Assembly: GCF_947502995.1 (NCBI RefSeq)
Contig: NZ_CANNBW010000024.1
Location: 1-64,000, forward strand
Length of the DNA stretch: 64,000 nucleotides
Direction: 5' to 3'
Source: an uncultured Tenacibaculum sp.
Lineage (GTDB): Bacteria > Bacteroidota > Bacteroidia > Flavobacteriales > Flavobacteriaceae
The notes under the pieces were generated by a model, which saw only the letters and a list, made by a program, of their open reading frames with translations, searched no databases and had not been told where the DNA came from. Numbering within the stretch: position 1 is the first letter of the stretch; every line of letters starts with the position of its first letter. A program made the position numbers and the translations under genes. Positions 15,362 to 23,054 of the stretch are shown piece after piece.

Positions 15362-16266
15362 TAGTTAGGTGTAATTAATTGTTTGATAGGTTGTGAAAGT
15401 TTTACTGCAGCTTCAGGGTGATTTCTAAACCAAAGTTCAGGTTCAATCAACTCTAATTCTGCAATAGCTAATTTGTTATTATTATCTGTAAAAATATCTA
15501 CTCTAGCGTATAACGGTAATTCGTCACAAGCTTTAATGGCTTTCTCAGCAAAAGCAATTTCTTCAGAAGTAGGAGTGTAATCGTGAACAGTACCTCCAAA
15601 ATCGTCTTGAACTCTAAAATCACCAGGTTTAGCGATTTTTAAAACAGCATGAGTAAATTCTCCATTGATAATAATTAACGAAATTTCTCCTTTTTCAACA
15701 ATATTTTTTTGAAATGGCTGAACAATATAAGCTTCCTCTGCGATTAACTTTTGAAAAGTGTTTTCGTGTTCAGCAATTGTTTCTGAAGTTATTTTATAAG
15801 TATGTCTTCCTCCTCCAGAAATACAAGGTTTTAATACAAAATTTTTTAAATTATGTTTTGTAGCTATTTCTTGTAAACTAGCAGTTTCGCCTTTTTCTAC
15901 AAAGTAAGATTCACAAATATGAACTCCTTTGTTTTGAAGATCTAAAAGATAATGTTTGTCTAAATTCCAACGGATAATAGCTTCTGAGTTAATCAGTTTT
16001 GTTTGCATACTTACCTTTTTCAACCAAACAGAAAATTCTGGAAATCGATCAAAATAATCCCAAGTTGTACGAAAAAGAATATATTTTGTATCAGACCAAT
16101 TAAAATCAGGATCGTCCCAAGATAGTCGAGTAACTTTTAGTCCTTCTTTTTCTAATGCTTTTTTTACTAAATCATCTTCAAGTAAAAGGTTTTTGACATA
16201 ATCATCTACTTTTAGAGGATTCACATATCTTCTTTCAGAAAGAATTACAACATCGAATTTTTTCAT
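15361..16266 (-). CDS. RimK-like ATP-grasp ligase
   Basis: 301 residues. N-terminal pre-ATP-grasp region with ILSERRY, LSWDDPDFNWSD and YILFRTTWDYFDR, typical of the glutathione-synthetase/RimK-like group often annotated 'ATP-grasp domain protein'. ATP-binding Lys lies in FVLKPCISGGGRHTYKI; the Mg2+ site is made by ARVDIF and AIAELELIEPELWFRNHPEA near the C-terminus. Such enzymes join a carboxyl-phosphate to an amine or similar nucleophile; the substrates are unknown. It precedes and overlaps the duplicated-domain gene. The start is preceded by TAATTTGCAGC, almost the same context as trmD. Confidence 0.8.
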   Translation of the reverse strand: MKKFDVVILSERRYVNPLKVDDYVKNLLLEDDLVKKALEKEGLKVTRLSWDDPDFNWSDTKYILFRTTWDYFDRFPEFSVWLKKVSMQTKLINSEAIIRWNLDKHYLLDLQNKGVHICESYFVEKGETASLQEIATKHNLKNFVLKPCISGGGRHTYKITSETIAEHENTFQKLIAEEAYIVQPFQKNIVEKGEISLIIINGEFTHAVLKIAKPGDFRVQDDFGGTVHDYTPTSEEIAFAEKAIKACDELPLYARVDIFTDNNNKLAIAELELIEPELWFRNHPEAAVKLSQPIKQLITPN

Positions 16267-16378
16267 GCTGCAAATTACTGAAAAAACTGTGTATTTTAGC
16301 TTTATGGTAAGTGATAAATTAGGATATTCTATTATTAGAGTTCTAAATTTAGGGTTAACGTTAATTATAAAAATGATT

Positions 16379-17563
16379 ATGAAAAAAACATTCTTTTGGT
16401 TTTTAGGAGTTATTATATTTTTTCTTGGTTGTAATTCAGATAAATTAGATGGACATTATCATCTTATTTGGAATAAGAATAATAAACAATTTCAGACATG
16501 GAATATTCGTAATAATAGAATGAAAATTAATAAAGAAGTATGTTTGAATGTTGATAGTTGTTTTGCTTCTAGAATTAATTTTAAAGGAAACATTATAACA
16601 GTAAATCCGTGGGTAGACTTTAAGTTTACAGCTAAATATAAAATTGATAAGCAAGGTATTGTTACTATGATTGAAAGTAATAATGACACTTTATGGTTAA
16701 TCCCAAGTTATAAATGCATAACAACTAAAGAATACCTTGAAGATAAAACTAAAAATTTTACTGATCCATTGAATTTACTTTCTGATATAATGGTAGGTGA
16801 AGTAGCTTTTCCTAAAAATTATGAGAATGAATTGATGGTTTTAAATTCTAAAGATGAAATTTTATATATTTTAAACAATGAAATAATTAAAAGTTCAAAA
16901 AGTGAAGGTTTTAAAATTAAAAAAGTTAATAATGAAACTGTTTGGGTTTATGTAGATAATTTAGTACCTGTACAGTCTGTTATACCAATTATTGAGGAGT
17001 TATTTGAAAAAGGGTATAAAATTCAATATGCTTCAATTCAAGAAATAGAAAATAATGAACAAATAAAACTAATAAATAGATCTTTTAAAAATTTCAATAC
17101 TTCTAAAAAACAATTTGAAATTGATTATTGTGAGTTTTGTGATAAATATGAGAAAAGTAAAATAGATTCTGTTATAAATATTAAAATGCTTAAAGCAGAT
17201 AAATATATTATGAATGGAAAAACTGATGATCTTTTTCAAATAAGAAATAGTTTAGTTAGGTATATAATTAAAAATAGAACTACACGTTTAAATTCACAGA
17301 TAGAGATTGAAATTAATGGAAATACACCATTTGCTGATTACTTAACTCTAATAGATGAATTGAATTGGGTTCATGTTGAAACAAGGGGAACTAGATATAA
17401 AGGAAAAAATGATCCAGATGCTGAATGGATAAGAGAAAGACAATGGGGAATAAAAGAACAAGAAATATTCAATGAATTTCCAATTAGAATAAAAGAAAAT
17501 ATTAAGATAAGAAATCTAAAAGATTCTTCTCCTAAGGAAACATATAGAGAAACTAAAAACTAA
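16379..17563 (+). CDS. Lipoprotein with two ExbD/TolR-like segments
   Basis: 394 residues from ATG 16379, chosen because MKKTFFWFLGVIIFFLGC is a proper lipoprotein signal (Cys18); the open frame extends 38 codons further but that part overlaps the divergent gene. Two segments recall the periplasmic domain of ExbD/TolR. The first (ETVWVYVDNLVPVQSVI, then PIIEELFEKGYKIQYAS) matches the 'D-x-x-V-P-Y-x-x-V-x-x-V-x-x-x-L-x-x-x-G' pattern. The second (QIEIEINGNTPFADYLTLID, then ...IFNEFPIRIKEN) resembles the Bacteroidota ExbD tail that ends in YPQRISEA. No ExbD transmembrane helix is present, so it cannot be a motor subunit itself. Family assignment is by eye. Confidence 0.6.
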   Translation: MKKTFFWFLGVIIFFLGCNSDKLDGHYHLIWNKNNKQFQTWNIRNNRMKINKEVCLNVDSCFASRINFKGNIITVNPWVDFKFTAKYKIDKQGIVTMIESNNDTLWLIPSYKCITTKEYLEDKTKNFTDPLNLLSDIMVGEVAFPKNYENELMVLNSKDEILYILNNEIIKSSKSEGFKIKKVNNETVWVYVDNLVPVQSVIPIIEELFEKGYKIQYASIQEIENNEQIKLINRSFKNFNTSKKQFEIDYCEFCDKYEKSKIDSVINIKMLKADKYIMNGKTDDLFQIRNSLVRYIIKNRTTRLNSQIEIEINGNTPFADYLTLIDELNWVHVETRGTRYKGKNDPDAEWIRERQWGIKEQEIFNEFPIRIKENIKIRNLKDSSPKETYRETKN

Positions 17564-17630
17564 CTGTTTTTATTGACCAAAATACTATAATTAATGTAAC
17601 GAACATCTTAATTTTAACTGTGGAAATTAA

Positions 17631-17682
17631 AAAAAGTATATTAAAAATAAGAGCTAAATTTTTTATTTTTAATATACTTTTT
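17631..17682. terminator. Perfect 20-bp inverted repeat, probable bidirectional terminator
   Basis: Arms 17631-17650 and 17663-17682 are exact reverse complements, separated by 12 bases. Each arm begins or ends with five A/T residues. It sits between convergent genes (stops at 17563 and 17743). Unusually for a terminator it has almost no G or C. Confidence 0.65.
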
Positions 17683-17742
17683 CTTCAATCTATTTCTTAA
17701 AAATCCTCAAATTGACTGTGTTTGAAATAAGACACAACGAGT

Positions 17743-18402
17743 TTACTTTTTTTTATTATAATGCGCTGTTATATGTTTTGGAATTGCTATTGTAGAAGGA
17801 TAACCTTTATCAGCAACAGGTGCTTCTAAAACTTGTTTCACTGGTATAACACCAGCCCAATATGGTAAATCGTAATCTTCTGGTTCATCATTAACACCTT
17901 CGGCTCTTACTTTTGCTGAAGCAGAGCTAATAGTAAATTCAATAACCATAGTACGATCTAATTCTTTTTGATGCATCGGACGTAAAGTATCCCAGTGATT
18001 AGGAATCATTTGATCTACAATATCTTTTATAAATGTTGTCTTTAGGTGATCGTCAGTAATTTCTTTTACTTCACCAAATAGTGTTACAGAACGATAATTT
18101 ACAGAATGATGTAATCCAGAACGAGCAATTACCAATCCATCTAAATGCATAATGTTGATAGATGTTTTCCCAAAATCGAGAATAGCTTTTAACATTCGGT
18201 TTGCTGTTGATCCGTGTAAATATATTTTATCGCCTTTTCTAGCGTAAGCCATTGGAATACTAATCGGATATCCATCATAAATGTACCCAACATGTCCAAT
18301 AAATCCTGCATCGATAATTTGATGAATTACTTCAGTATCGTAAATAGCTCTATTCTGACCTCTTTTTACTCTATTAAGTTTTGTTTTTTCAAAAGTTCCC
18401 AT
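17743..18402 (-). CDS. Pyridoxamine 5'-phosphate oxidase-like flavin-binding protein
   Basis: 219 residues. Split-barrel FMN-binding fold of the Pyridox_ox_2/NimA-like group: KRGQNRAIYDTEVIHQIIDA at the N-terminus, GHVGYIYDGYPISIPMAYAR, and KIYLHGSTANRML, then VIARSGLHHSVNYRSV. Members bind FMN and reduce or bind small molecules; the exact reaction is unknown. Last gene of a four-gene unit with 3-, 4- and 1-base gaps, divergent from a MocR/PdxR-type regulator. That setting fits a link to vitamin B6 or to small-molecule detoxification, which is inference. Confidence 0.85.
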   Translation of the reverse strand: MGTFEKTKLNRVKRGQNRAIYDTEVIHQIIDAGFIGHVGYIYDGYPISIPMAYARKGDKIYLHGSTANRMLKAILDFGKTSINIMHLDGLVIARSGLHHSVNYRSVTLFGEVKEITDDHLKTTFIKDIVDQMIPNHWDTLRPMHQKELDRTMVIEFTISSASAKVRAEGVNDEPEDYDLPYWAGVIPVKQVLEAPVADKGYPSTIAIPKHITAHYNKKK

Positions 18403-18405
18403 AGT

Positions 18406-18948
18406 TTATAATTTTTTGGCTAAAATTGGATTTTCATAACCTTGTTTACTGATTTTAAAAGAAATACTACCGACTTTTTCAAAACCATTTTTTTCATAAA
18501 AGTTAATTGCTCTTGTATTTTTAATATATACTGTAAGCCACATAACATCGAATTGTAATTCTTTTGCTTTTGCAACAGTTTTCTTAAAAAGTTCTAATCC
18601 GAATTTATGAGTGATAAATTCATCTAAAACATAAATACGCTCTAAACGACAACAATTCTGATTTTCTATAAATTCTGAAGGAGCATTTAAAACTAATTTT
18701 ACATAACCAACAGGCAGTTGATTTCTGTATAGTATAAAATATACGTTGTTACTATTTTCTAATTCTTTTTTAGTAGTTTCAATAGAAAAAGCTTTGTCTA
18801 AATAAGCATTTAAGTTTGTTTTATCTTCAATATACTCACCATGAGATTCTCTAAATGTAACTCTACCTAATAAGGCTAAAGTTTCTAAATCTTTTACTGT
18901 TCCTTGTTTTATTTCTATTGTATCTGTTTGTGATATTGTCGCATTCAT
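18406..18948 (-). CDS. GNAT-family N-acetyltransferase
   Basis: 180 residues with a GNAT profile: TVKDLETLALLGRVTFRESH, LPVGYVKLVLN, RLERIYVLDEFITHKFGLEL, and MWLTVYIKNTRAINFYEKNGF, the last being the standard motif B end (N-x-RA-x-x-F-Y-x-x-x-GF). The acetyl-CoA loop (motif A, Q/R-x-x-G-x-G/A) is weakly conserved here. It would transfer an acetyl group to an amine of unknown substrate. Third gene in the operon that includes DinB, DJ-1 and flavin-binding proteins. Confidence 0.88.
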   Translation of the reverse strand: MNATISQTDTIEIKQGTVKDLETLALLGRVTFRESHGEYIEDKTNLNAYLDKAFSIETTKKELENSNNVYFILYRNQLPVGYVKLVLNAPSEFIENQNCCRLERIYVLDEFITHKFGLELFKKTVAKAKELQFDVMWLTVYIKNTRAINFYEKNGFEKVGSISFKISKQGYENPILAKKL

Positions 18949-18952
18949 AATG

Positions 18953-19543
18953 CTAAGCTTCGTTAATTATATATTCCATGTACTTTGCCGTTTTTTCTAC
19001 TGTTTTCTTACCAAGAATTTTTTCAACGATGTAAAAAGATAAATCAATACCAGCTGAAATTCCGCCAGAAGTATATGTTTTTGAGTTCGATTGAACATAA
19101 CGTTTATCGGTAACAGGTTTTCCTGAAGGAACTAATTTTTCCATGTCTCCATAAACTAAATGATGTGTGCAATACTGGTTGTCATCTAAAGCTCCAATTT
19201 TTGCTAAGAATCGAGAACCAGAGCAAATACTCATTGTAATTTCTGTTTCTTGATCTGTTTTAGCAATCCAATCGATAATTTCTTGATCTTGTATAGCTTG
19301 ATTAGTTCCGTCTCCACCAGCTAAAATTAGAATGTCAACTTTTGGACAATCATTAAAATCGTATTTCGGATTTACAGATAATCCGTTTACAGCAGAAATA
19401 GCTTCTTTGGTTTTTGCTACGGTGAAAACATTAAATAATTCAAAATTATTTAATTCCGAAGTCACTGAGAAAACTTCAAATGGTCCAGCAAAATCTAATA
19501 CTTCTGCATTATCAAAAATAAATATACCTACTGTTTTTTTCAT
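18953..19543 (-). CDS. DJ-1/PfpI-family protein
   Basis: 196 residues with the DJ-1/PfpI class I amidotransferase-like fold. Motifs: N-terminal GIFIFDNAEVLDFAGPFEVF with the conserved Glu, DILILAGGDG, and the nucleophile elbow SICSGSRFLAKIGAL holding the reactive Cys, followed by THHLVY. Proteins of this subgroup include isonitrile hydratase-like enzymes, glyoxalase III-like enzymes and regulators lacking an AraC domain; no AraC domain is fused here. Tight spacing in the operon suggests a stress or small-molecule role. Confidence 0.88.
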   Translation of the reverse strand: MKKTVGIFIFDNAEVLDFAGPFEVFSVTSELNNFELFNVFTVAKTKEAISAVNGLSVNPKYDFNDCPKVDILILAGGDGTNQAIQDQEIIDWIAKTDQETEITMSICSGSRFLAKIGALDDNQYCTHHLVYGDMEKLVPSGKPVTDKRYVQSNSKTYTSGGISAGIDLSFYIVEKILGKKTVEKTAKYMEYIINEA

Positions 19544-19544
19544 G

Positions 19545-20063
19545 TTATAAATATCGTTCTTTAATAATTTCTATATGCCAAATATCATGACCAGGAATTA
19601 CAAATGCAGCAGCTCTGGCAGACATTTTAGTTCCGTTAGCATTTCCTATAAAAGATAAATCTTCGTTGTCTAACGATTTTAATAACTGTATAGAATTGGC
19701 ACGAGTAATTTTAAATTCTTCTAATAAATAACCTATGCTTTTATGACTTGCATTTGATGGTGATATGTAAATATTTTGATCAAATCCAGCTAAAGGAGTA
19801 GTGTCTCTTCTAGCAATTCGAAAGCATCTATGCATAAATACACGTTCAGAATCTATCAAGTGTTGAAAAATCTCTTTAATACTCCATTTTTCTGGTTGAT
19901 ATTTATAATCTAGTTTCGCGTTAGCTATATTCTTAAAGAAATCATAGGTTTTAAGAGCACCTTCAGAAAAGCTATCAATTAAAGTAATATCATCAGAAAG
20001 TTTATGAATATATCTTCCGTAGTATTCGTCGTATTCATTAGATGAAACTTCTAATTTTTTCAT
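19545..20063 (-). CDS. DinB-family metal-binding protein
   Basis: 172 residues from ATG at 20061-20063; a TTG eight codons upstream gives a longer reading frame but ATG is more likely. DinB/YfiT four-helix bundle pattern: EIFQHLIDSERVFMHRCFRI, DTTPLAGFDQN, and a C-terminal GHDIWHIEIIKERYL in which two His with the earlier His make the metal site. These are often thiol-dependent transferases. First gene in the unit; 82 bases from the divergent pdxR start, so likely under that regulator. Confidence 0.87.
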   Translation of the reverse strand: MKKLEVSSNEYDEYYGRYIHKLSDDITLIDSFSEGALKTYDFFKNIANAKLDYKYQPEKWSIKEIFQHLIDSERVFMHRCFRIARRDTTPLAGFDQNIYISPSNASHKSIGYLLEEFKITRANSIQLLKSLDNEDLSFIGNANGTKMSARAAAFVIPGHDIWHIEIIKERYL

Positions 20064-20114
20064 GGATTTTAACTTATTTTCATTCAAAAATAATACATTT
20101 ATGGTGTGTTGTAT

Positions 20115-20146
20115 TAGTCCAGAATTAATTTAATTGGTAGTCCAGA
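20115..20146. promoter_or_regulatory. Candidate MocR/PdxR operator (direct repeat)
   Basis: TAGTCCAGA occurs twice in the same orientation, at 20115-20123 and 20138-20146, 23 bases start to start (about two helical turns). The second copy overlaps the pdxR ATG. MocR regulators typically bind two direct repeats in the divergent promoter region. The site would control pdxR and the DinB operon. Confidence 0.6.
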
Positions 20147-21636
20147 TGTTTCCTTACAAAACAAGTTTACATATTAATAGAAAAAGCAAAGAGCCTTTGT
20201 TTTTACAGTTAACGAATCAGTTCATTCATTTAATAAAAGAGGGGAAAATTCCGTCAGGAACTAAACTTATAGGAACTAGAAGTTTAGCTGAATTATTACA
20301 AGTGCACAGAAAAACTATTGTAGCATGTTACGAAGAATTGGCAATGCAAGGTTGGTTGGAAACGATACCTAAAAAGGGAACCTTTGTGCCTGAGAATTTA
20401 CCGCTTTTAAAATCTGAGGATTATAAAGGAAATAAAGTTTCAGATAATATAGATCAAATAGGTTTTTCGTATTATAAGTCTAATTTACCTGGAAAAACTA
20501 TAGAAAAAGAAGAAGGTTGGTTATATGTTAATGATGGTGTTTCAGATGGAAGATTAACACCAACAGAAGATTTAGCTAAGATTTACAGAAGAATTTCAGC
20601 TAGAAAAAATATTACTAAACATTTGGGATATATATCTACTCAAGGAAACGAACAACTTCGAAGTGTTTTAGCTAATTATTTAAATGAAACTAGAGGTTTA
20701 ACTATTAGCAAAGATCATATTTTGATTACAAGAGGTAGTCAAATGGGAATATGGTTATCCGCACAATTACTTTTAAAAGAAGAAGATATTATTGTAGTTG
20801 GAGAAACAAATTATGCTTCTGCAGATATTACTTTTTTACACCAAGGAGCAAAAGTTTTACGAGTTCCTGTTGATGAAAATGGGATAGATACGGTTGCTTT
20901 AGAAAAAATTTGCGAATCTCAGCAAATAAAAGGAGTGTATGTAACTTCACATCATCATCATCCAACTACAGTAACATTATCAGCTGAGCGTCGTATCTGT
21001 TTATTGAATTTGGCGAAGAAGCACAGTTTTGCAATCATAGAAGACGATTACGATTATGATTTTAATTATAATCATGCACCAATTTTACCATTAGCAAGTC
21101 ACGATGTACATCACAATGTAATTTATATTGGTTCTGTCTGTAAAACAGTGGCACCAGTTTTTAGAGTTGGTTACTTAATAGCTGATAAAGAATTTGTAAA
21201 TGAAGCTTCGCAAGTTAGAGGTTTTGTAGATCGACAAGGAGATGCATTACAAGAATTAACTTTTGCTGAATTTATTAAATCTGGAGATTTAGATCGTCAT
21301 ATTCGAAAAGTGCTTAAGGTATATGAAAAGAGGCGCGATTTATTTTGTAATTTATTAAAAGAAGAGTTGAGCGAGTTTTTCAGCTTTAATAAGCCGAAAG
21401 GAGGAATGGCTGTTTGGTTAACTTTAAATAAAAAATATACATGGAATCAAGTATCTGATATAGCAAAAAAATATAAGTTAGCAATAGGAAATGTTTCTCG
21501 TTACGATATGGCAAAAACAAATCATAATGCAATACGAATGGGATTTGCTACATTTAATGAAGAAGAACTTTATGAATTAATTAAACGAATGAAGTTTACA
21601 ATGAAAGATTTAGTAAATCAGGAAAAATCCGTTTAA
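20146..21636 (+). CDS. pdxR: MocR-family (PdxR-like) GntR/aminotransferase regulator
   Basis: 496 residues from ATG 20146. Residues 1-80 are a GntR winged helix-turn-helix (KEPLFLQLTNQFIHLIKEGKIPSG, TRSLAELLQVHRKTIVACYEEL, GWLETIPKKGTFV). Residues 120-490 are a fold-type I aminotransferase domain with EDDYDYDFNY and the PLP lysine in IGSVCKTVAP. The MocR subfamily senses PLP or related amines; true PdxR proteins activate pyridoxal-5'-phosphate synthesis. Target genes here are presumably itself and the divergent flavin-binding/GNAT/DJ-1/DinB operon, so the symbol is a family-level call. Its 3' end overlaps the convergent rluA-like gene by 41 bases. Confidence 0.85.
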   Translation: MFPYKTSLHINRKSKEPLFLQLTNQFIHLIKEGKIPSGTKLIGTRSLAELLQVHRKTIVACYEELAMQGWLETIPKKGTFVPENLPLLKSEDYKGNKVSDNIDQIGFSYYKSNLPGKTIEKEEGWLYVNDGVSDGRLTPTEDLAKIYRRISARKNITKHLGYISTQGNEQLRSVLANYLNETRGLTISKDHILITRGSQMGIWLSAQLLLKEEDIIVVGETNYASADITFLHQGAKVLRVPVDENGIDTVALEKICESQQIKGVYVTSHHHHPTTVTLSAERRICLLNLAKKHSFAIIEDDYDYDFNYNHAPILPLASHDVHHNVIYIGSVCKTVAPVFRVGYLIADKEFVNEASQVRGFVDRQGDALQELTFAEFIKSGDLDRHIRKVLKVYEKRRDLFCNLLKEELSEFFSFNKPKGGMAVWLTLNKKYTWNQVSDIAKKYKLAIGNVSRYDMAKTNHNAIRMGFATFNEEELYELIKRMKFTMKDLVNQEKSV

Positions 21637-22468
21637 ATTTTTTAGGAAGTTCTTTTTCAAAAAGAACTTTTTGATTGGTAAAAGGGTGTATGAATTCTAA
21701 TTTTGAAGCATGTAAATACAATCCATTTCCATAAGAAAGTAATGTTTCGATATAATAATCTTTATCACCTAAAATCGGATTGCCAATAGCATGTAAATGT
21801 TTTCGAAGTTGATGTCTTCGTCCTGTTTTTGGATGTAATTCTACAAGGTTTAAAAATGTATATTTTTCTGAAGGAATACTCTGTAAAACAGTGAATAATG
21901 ATTTAGATTCTTTTTCATCTACTGGAATTGTAATTTCTCCTGATGATTTCATGTTACCAATAGTTATAGCATGATATGTTTTTTCGATTTCTTTTTCTTT
22001 AAAAAGTTTCGTCAACTCTATAGTTGCTGTATTCGTTTTACCAATAAGTAATAATCCACTTGTAGGATAATCTAAACGGTGTACAGGTCGAGGTATTACA
22101 GCATCTTCAAGTATACTTTTTTTTAAGTTTTGTTCTAAAGCATTGGCAATAGTAGCGAAAGAATTTCCACTAACTAAAACTCCAGCAGGCTTAAAAATTA
22201 CAGCAAGATATTCATCTTCAAAAATAACTTCTAAAGGAAAATTAAATGTTTTTTTATTCGATGCTTCTTGATACAATTCAATTAATTCACCTCCGTTTAT
22301 AAATAGAGCAGTAGTTGCAGTTTTTCCATTTACAAGAACTAATCCTTTTTTAATGGCTTTTTTAAAACCAGATCTAGTCGGATTTGTAGTAAAAATACCA
22401 ATTCCATATTCTTGTAAACGTATAGGTTGTTCTAGTTGAGGTACTTTATGTTGCTCTTTTAATTTCAA
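21596..22468 (-). CDS. RluA-family pseudouridine synthase
   Basis: 290 residues. An S4-like RNA-binding region (about 30-70, GFKKAIKKGLVLVNGKTA) precedes the catalytic domain with RPVHRLDYPTSGLLLIGKT (catalytic Asp), KEKEIEKTYHAI, and HPKTGRRHQLRKHLHAIGNPILGD. It isomerises uridine to pseudouridine in rRNA or tRNA; target unknown. No ATG is available near the front; a stop lies three codons upstream of a TTG at 22466-22468, so TTG is the likely start. Convergent overlap of 41 bases with pdxR. Confidence 0.88.
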   Translation of the reverse strand: MKLKEQHKVPQLEQPIRLQEYGIGIFTTNPTRSGFKKAIKKGLVLVNGKTATTALFINGGELIELYQEASNKKTFNFPLEVIFEDEYLAVIFKPAGVLVSGNSFATIANALEQNLKKSILEDAVIPRPVHRLDYPTSGLLLIGKTNTATIELTKLFKEKEIEKTYHAITIGNMKSSGEITIPVDEKESKSLFTVLQSIPSEKYTFLNLVELHPKTGRRHQLRKHLHAIGNPILGDKDYYIETLLSYGNGLYLHASKLEFIHPFTNQKVLFEKELPKKFKRIFPDLLNLSL

Positions 22469-22501
22469 GTAGAATTAATTTTATGGCAAGATGGTATAAA
22501 A

Positions 22502-22536
22502 AAACGAAGCTGAAAAATAGTTTTTCAACTTCGTTT
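22502..22536 (-). terminator. Terminator of the tautomerase transcript
   Basis: Stem of 16 bp with one mismatch and a TAG loop (arms 22502-22517 and 22521-22536), followed by a long T run on the minus strand. It lies downstream of the tautomerase gene, separated from it by the palindromic repeat. Confidence 0.7.
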
Positions 22537-22569
22537 ATATTTTAGTTTTAAATCTCATTTAAAATTTTA

Positions 22570-22671
22570 CGTCATTCCGAATTTACTTGTGCTGAATTTA
22601 TTTCAGTATTTCGGAATCTCATACTCTTATTAATCATTCTTATGAGAACCTGAAACAAGTTCAGATTGACG
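22570..22671. repeat. REP-like palindromic intergenic element
   Basis: Starts GTCATTCCGAAT and ends ATTGACG, with outward-facing related arms: the right arm, read in reverse complement, is a version of 'GTCA-TCTGAACTTGTTTCAGG-TCTCATA', and the left arm ends in CGGAATCTCATA. The left arm has an extra nested TTCAG/TCGG segment. This 'CGTCA-T-C-TGAACTTGTTTCAG-TCTCA' type is a family of dispersed intergenic repeats in marine Flavobacteriaceae as far as I recall. No coding potential. Confidence 0.6.
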
Positions 22672-22690
22672 ATAATTGAAAAGATTTTAA

Positions 22691-23035
22691 TTATACCATA
22701 GTTTTATTACAGTATGTCGCTTTTTCAAAATCTCTGATATTAATCGAGATAATTGGAACATCTGGAAACATTGATTTTAATGTTGATACAATACTTTCAG
22801 AAAGCTTTTTCTTTTGGTCTGCAGTTCTTCCTTCCATAATATTTCCAAACACATGGATAAAATCATCAGAAGTATTTCCAACGGTAAAATATTGAAAAGG
22901 ATGTATTCTCACTTTAATATCTCCTTTAGCAAACAAACCTGAAGCATCTGCAGTATTGTAAACTTGTTGTATAATCTCTTGAGGAGATTTCAATTTTATA
23001 ATATGCTCTGAACAATCAATTACAAAATGTGGCAT
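22691..23035 (-). CDS. 5-carboxymethyl-2-hydroxymuconate delta-isomerase-like tautomerase
   Basis: 114 residues beginning MPHFVIDCSEHI; after Met removal Pro1 is the tautomerase general base. The strands PHFVIDCSEHI, IKVRIHPFQYFTVG, FIHVFGNIMEGRTADQKKKL (with the conserved Arg) and PIISINIRDFEKATYCNKTM match the HpaF/CHMI group, about 115-126 residues. In that family it isomerises 5-carboxymethyl-2-hydroxymuconate in homoprotocatechuate breakdown, but no other pathway gene is nearby, so the substrate is uncertain. It follows the tricorn-like gene by 19 bases. Confidence 0.85.
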   Translation of the reverse strand: MPHFVIDCSEHIIKLKSPQEIIQQVYNTADASGLFAKGDIKVRIHPFQYFTVGNTSDDFIHVFGNIMEGRTADQKKKLSESIVSTLKSMFPDVPIISINIRDFEKATYCNKTMV

Positions 23036-23054
23036 AATAATATTCTTATATAAT

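Noticed and set aside
16265..16378. 38-codon N-terminal extension of the ExbD-like lipoprotein
   Set aside because: It overlaps the divergent ATP-grasp start and would hide the clear lipoprotein signal beginning MKKTFFWFLG at 16379.
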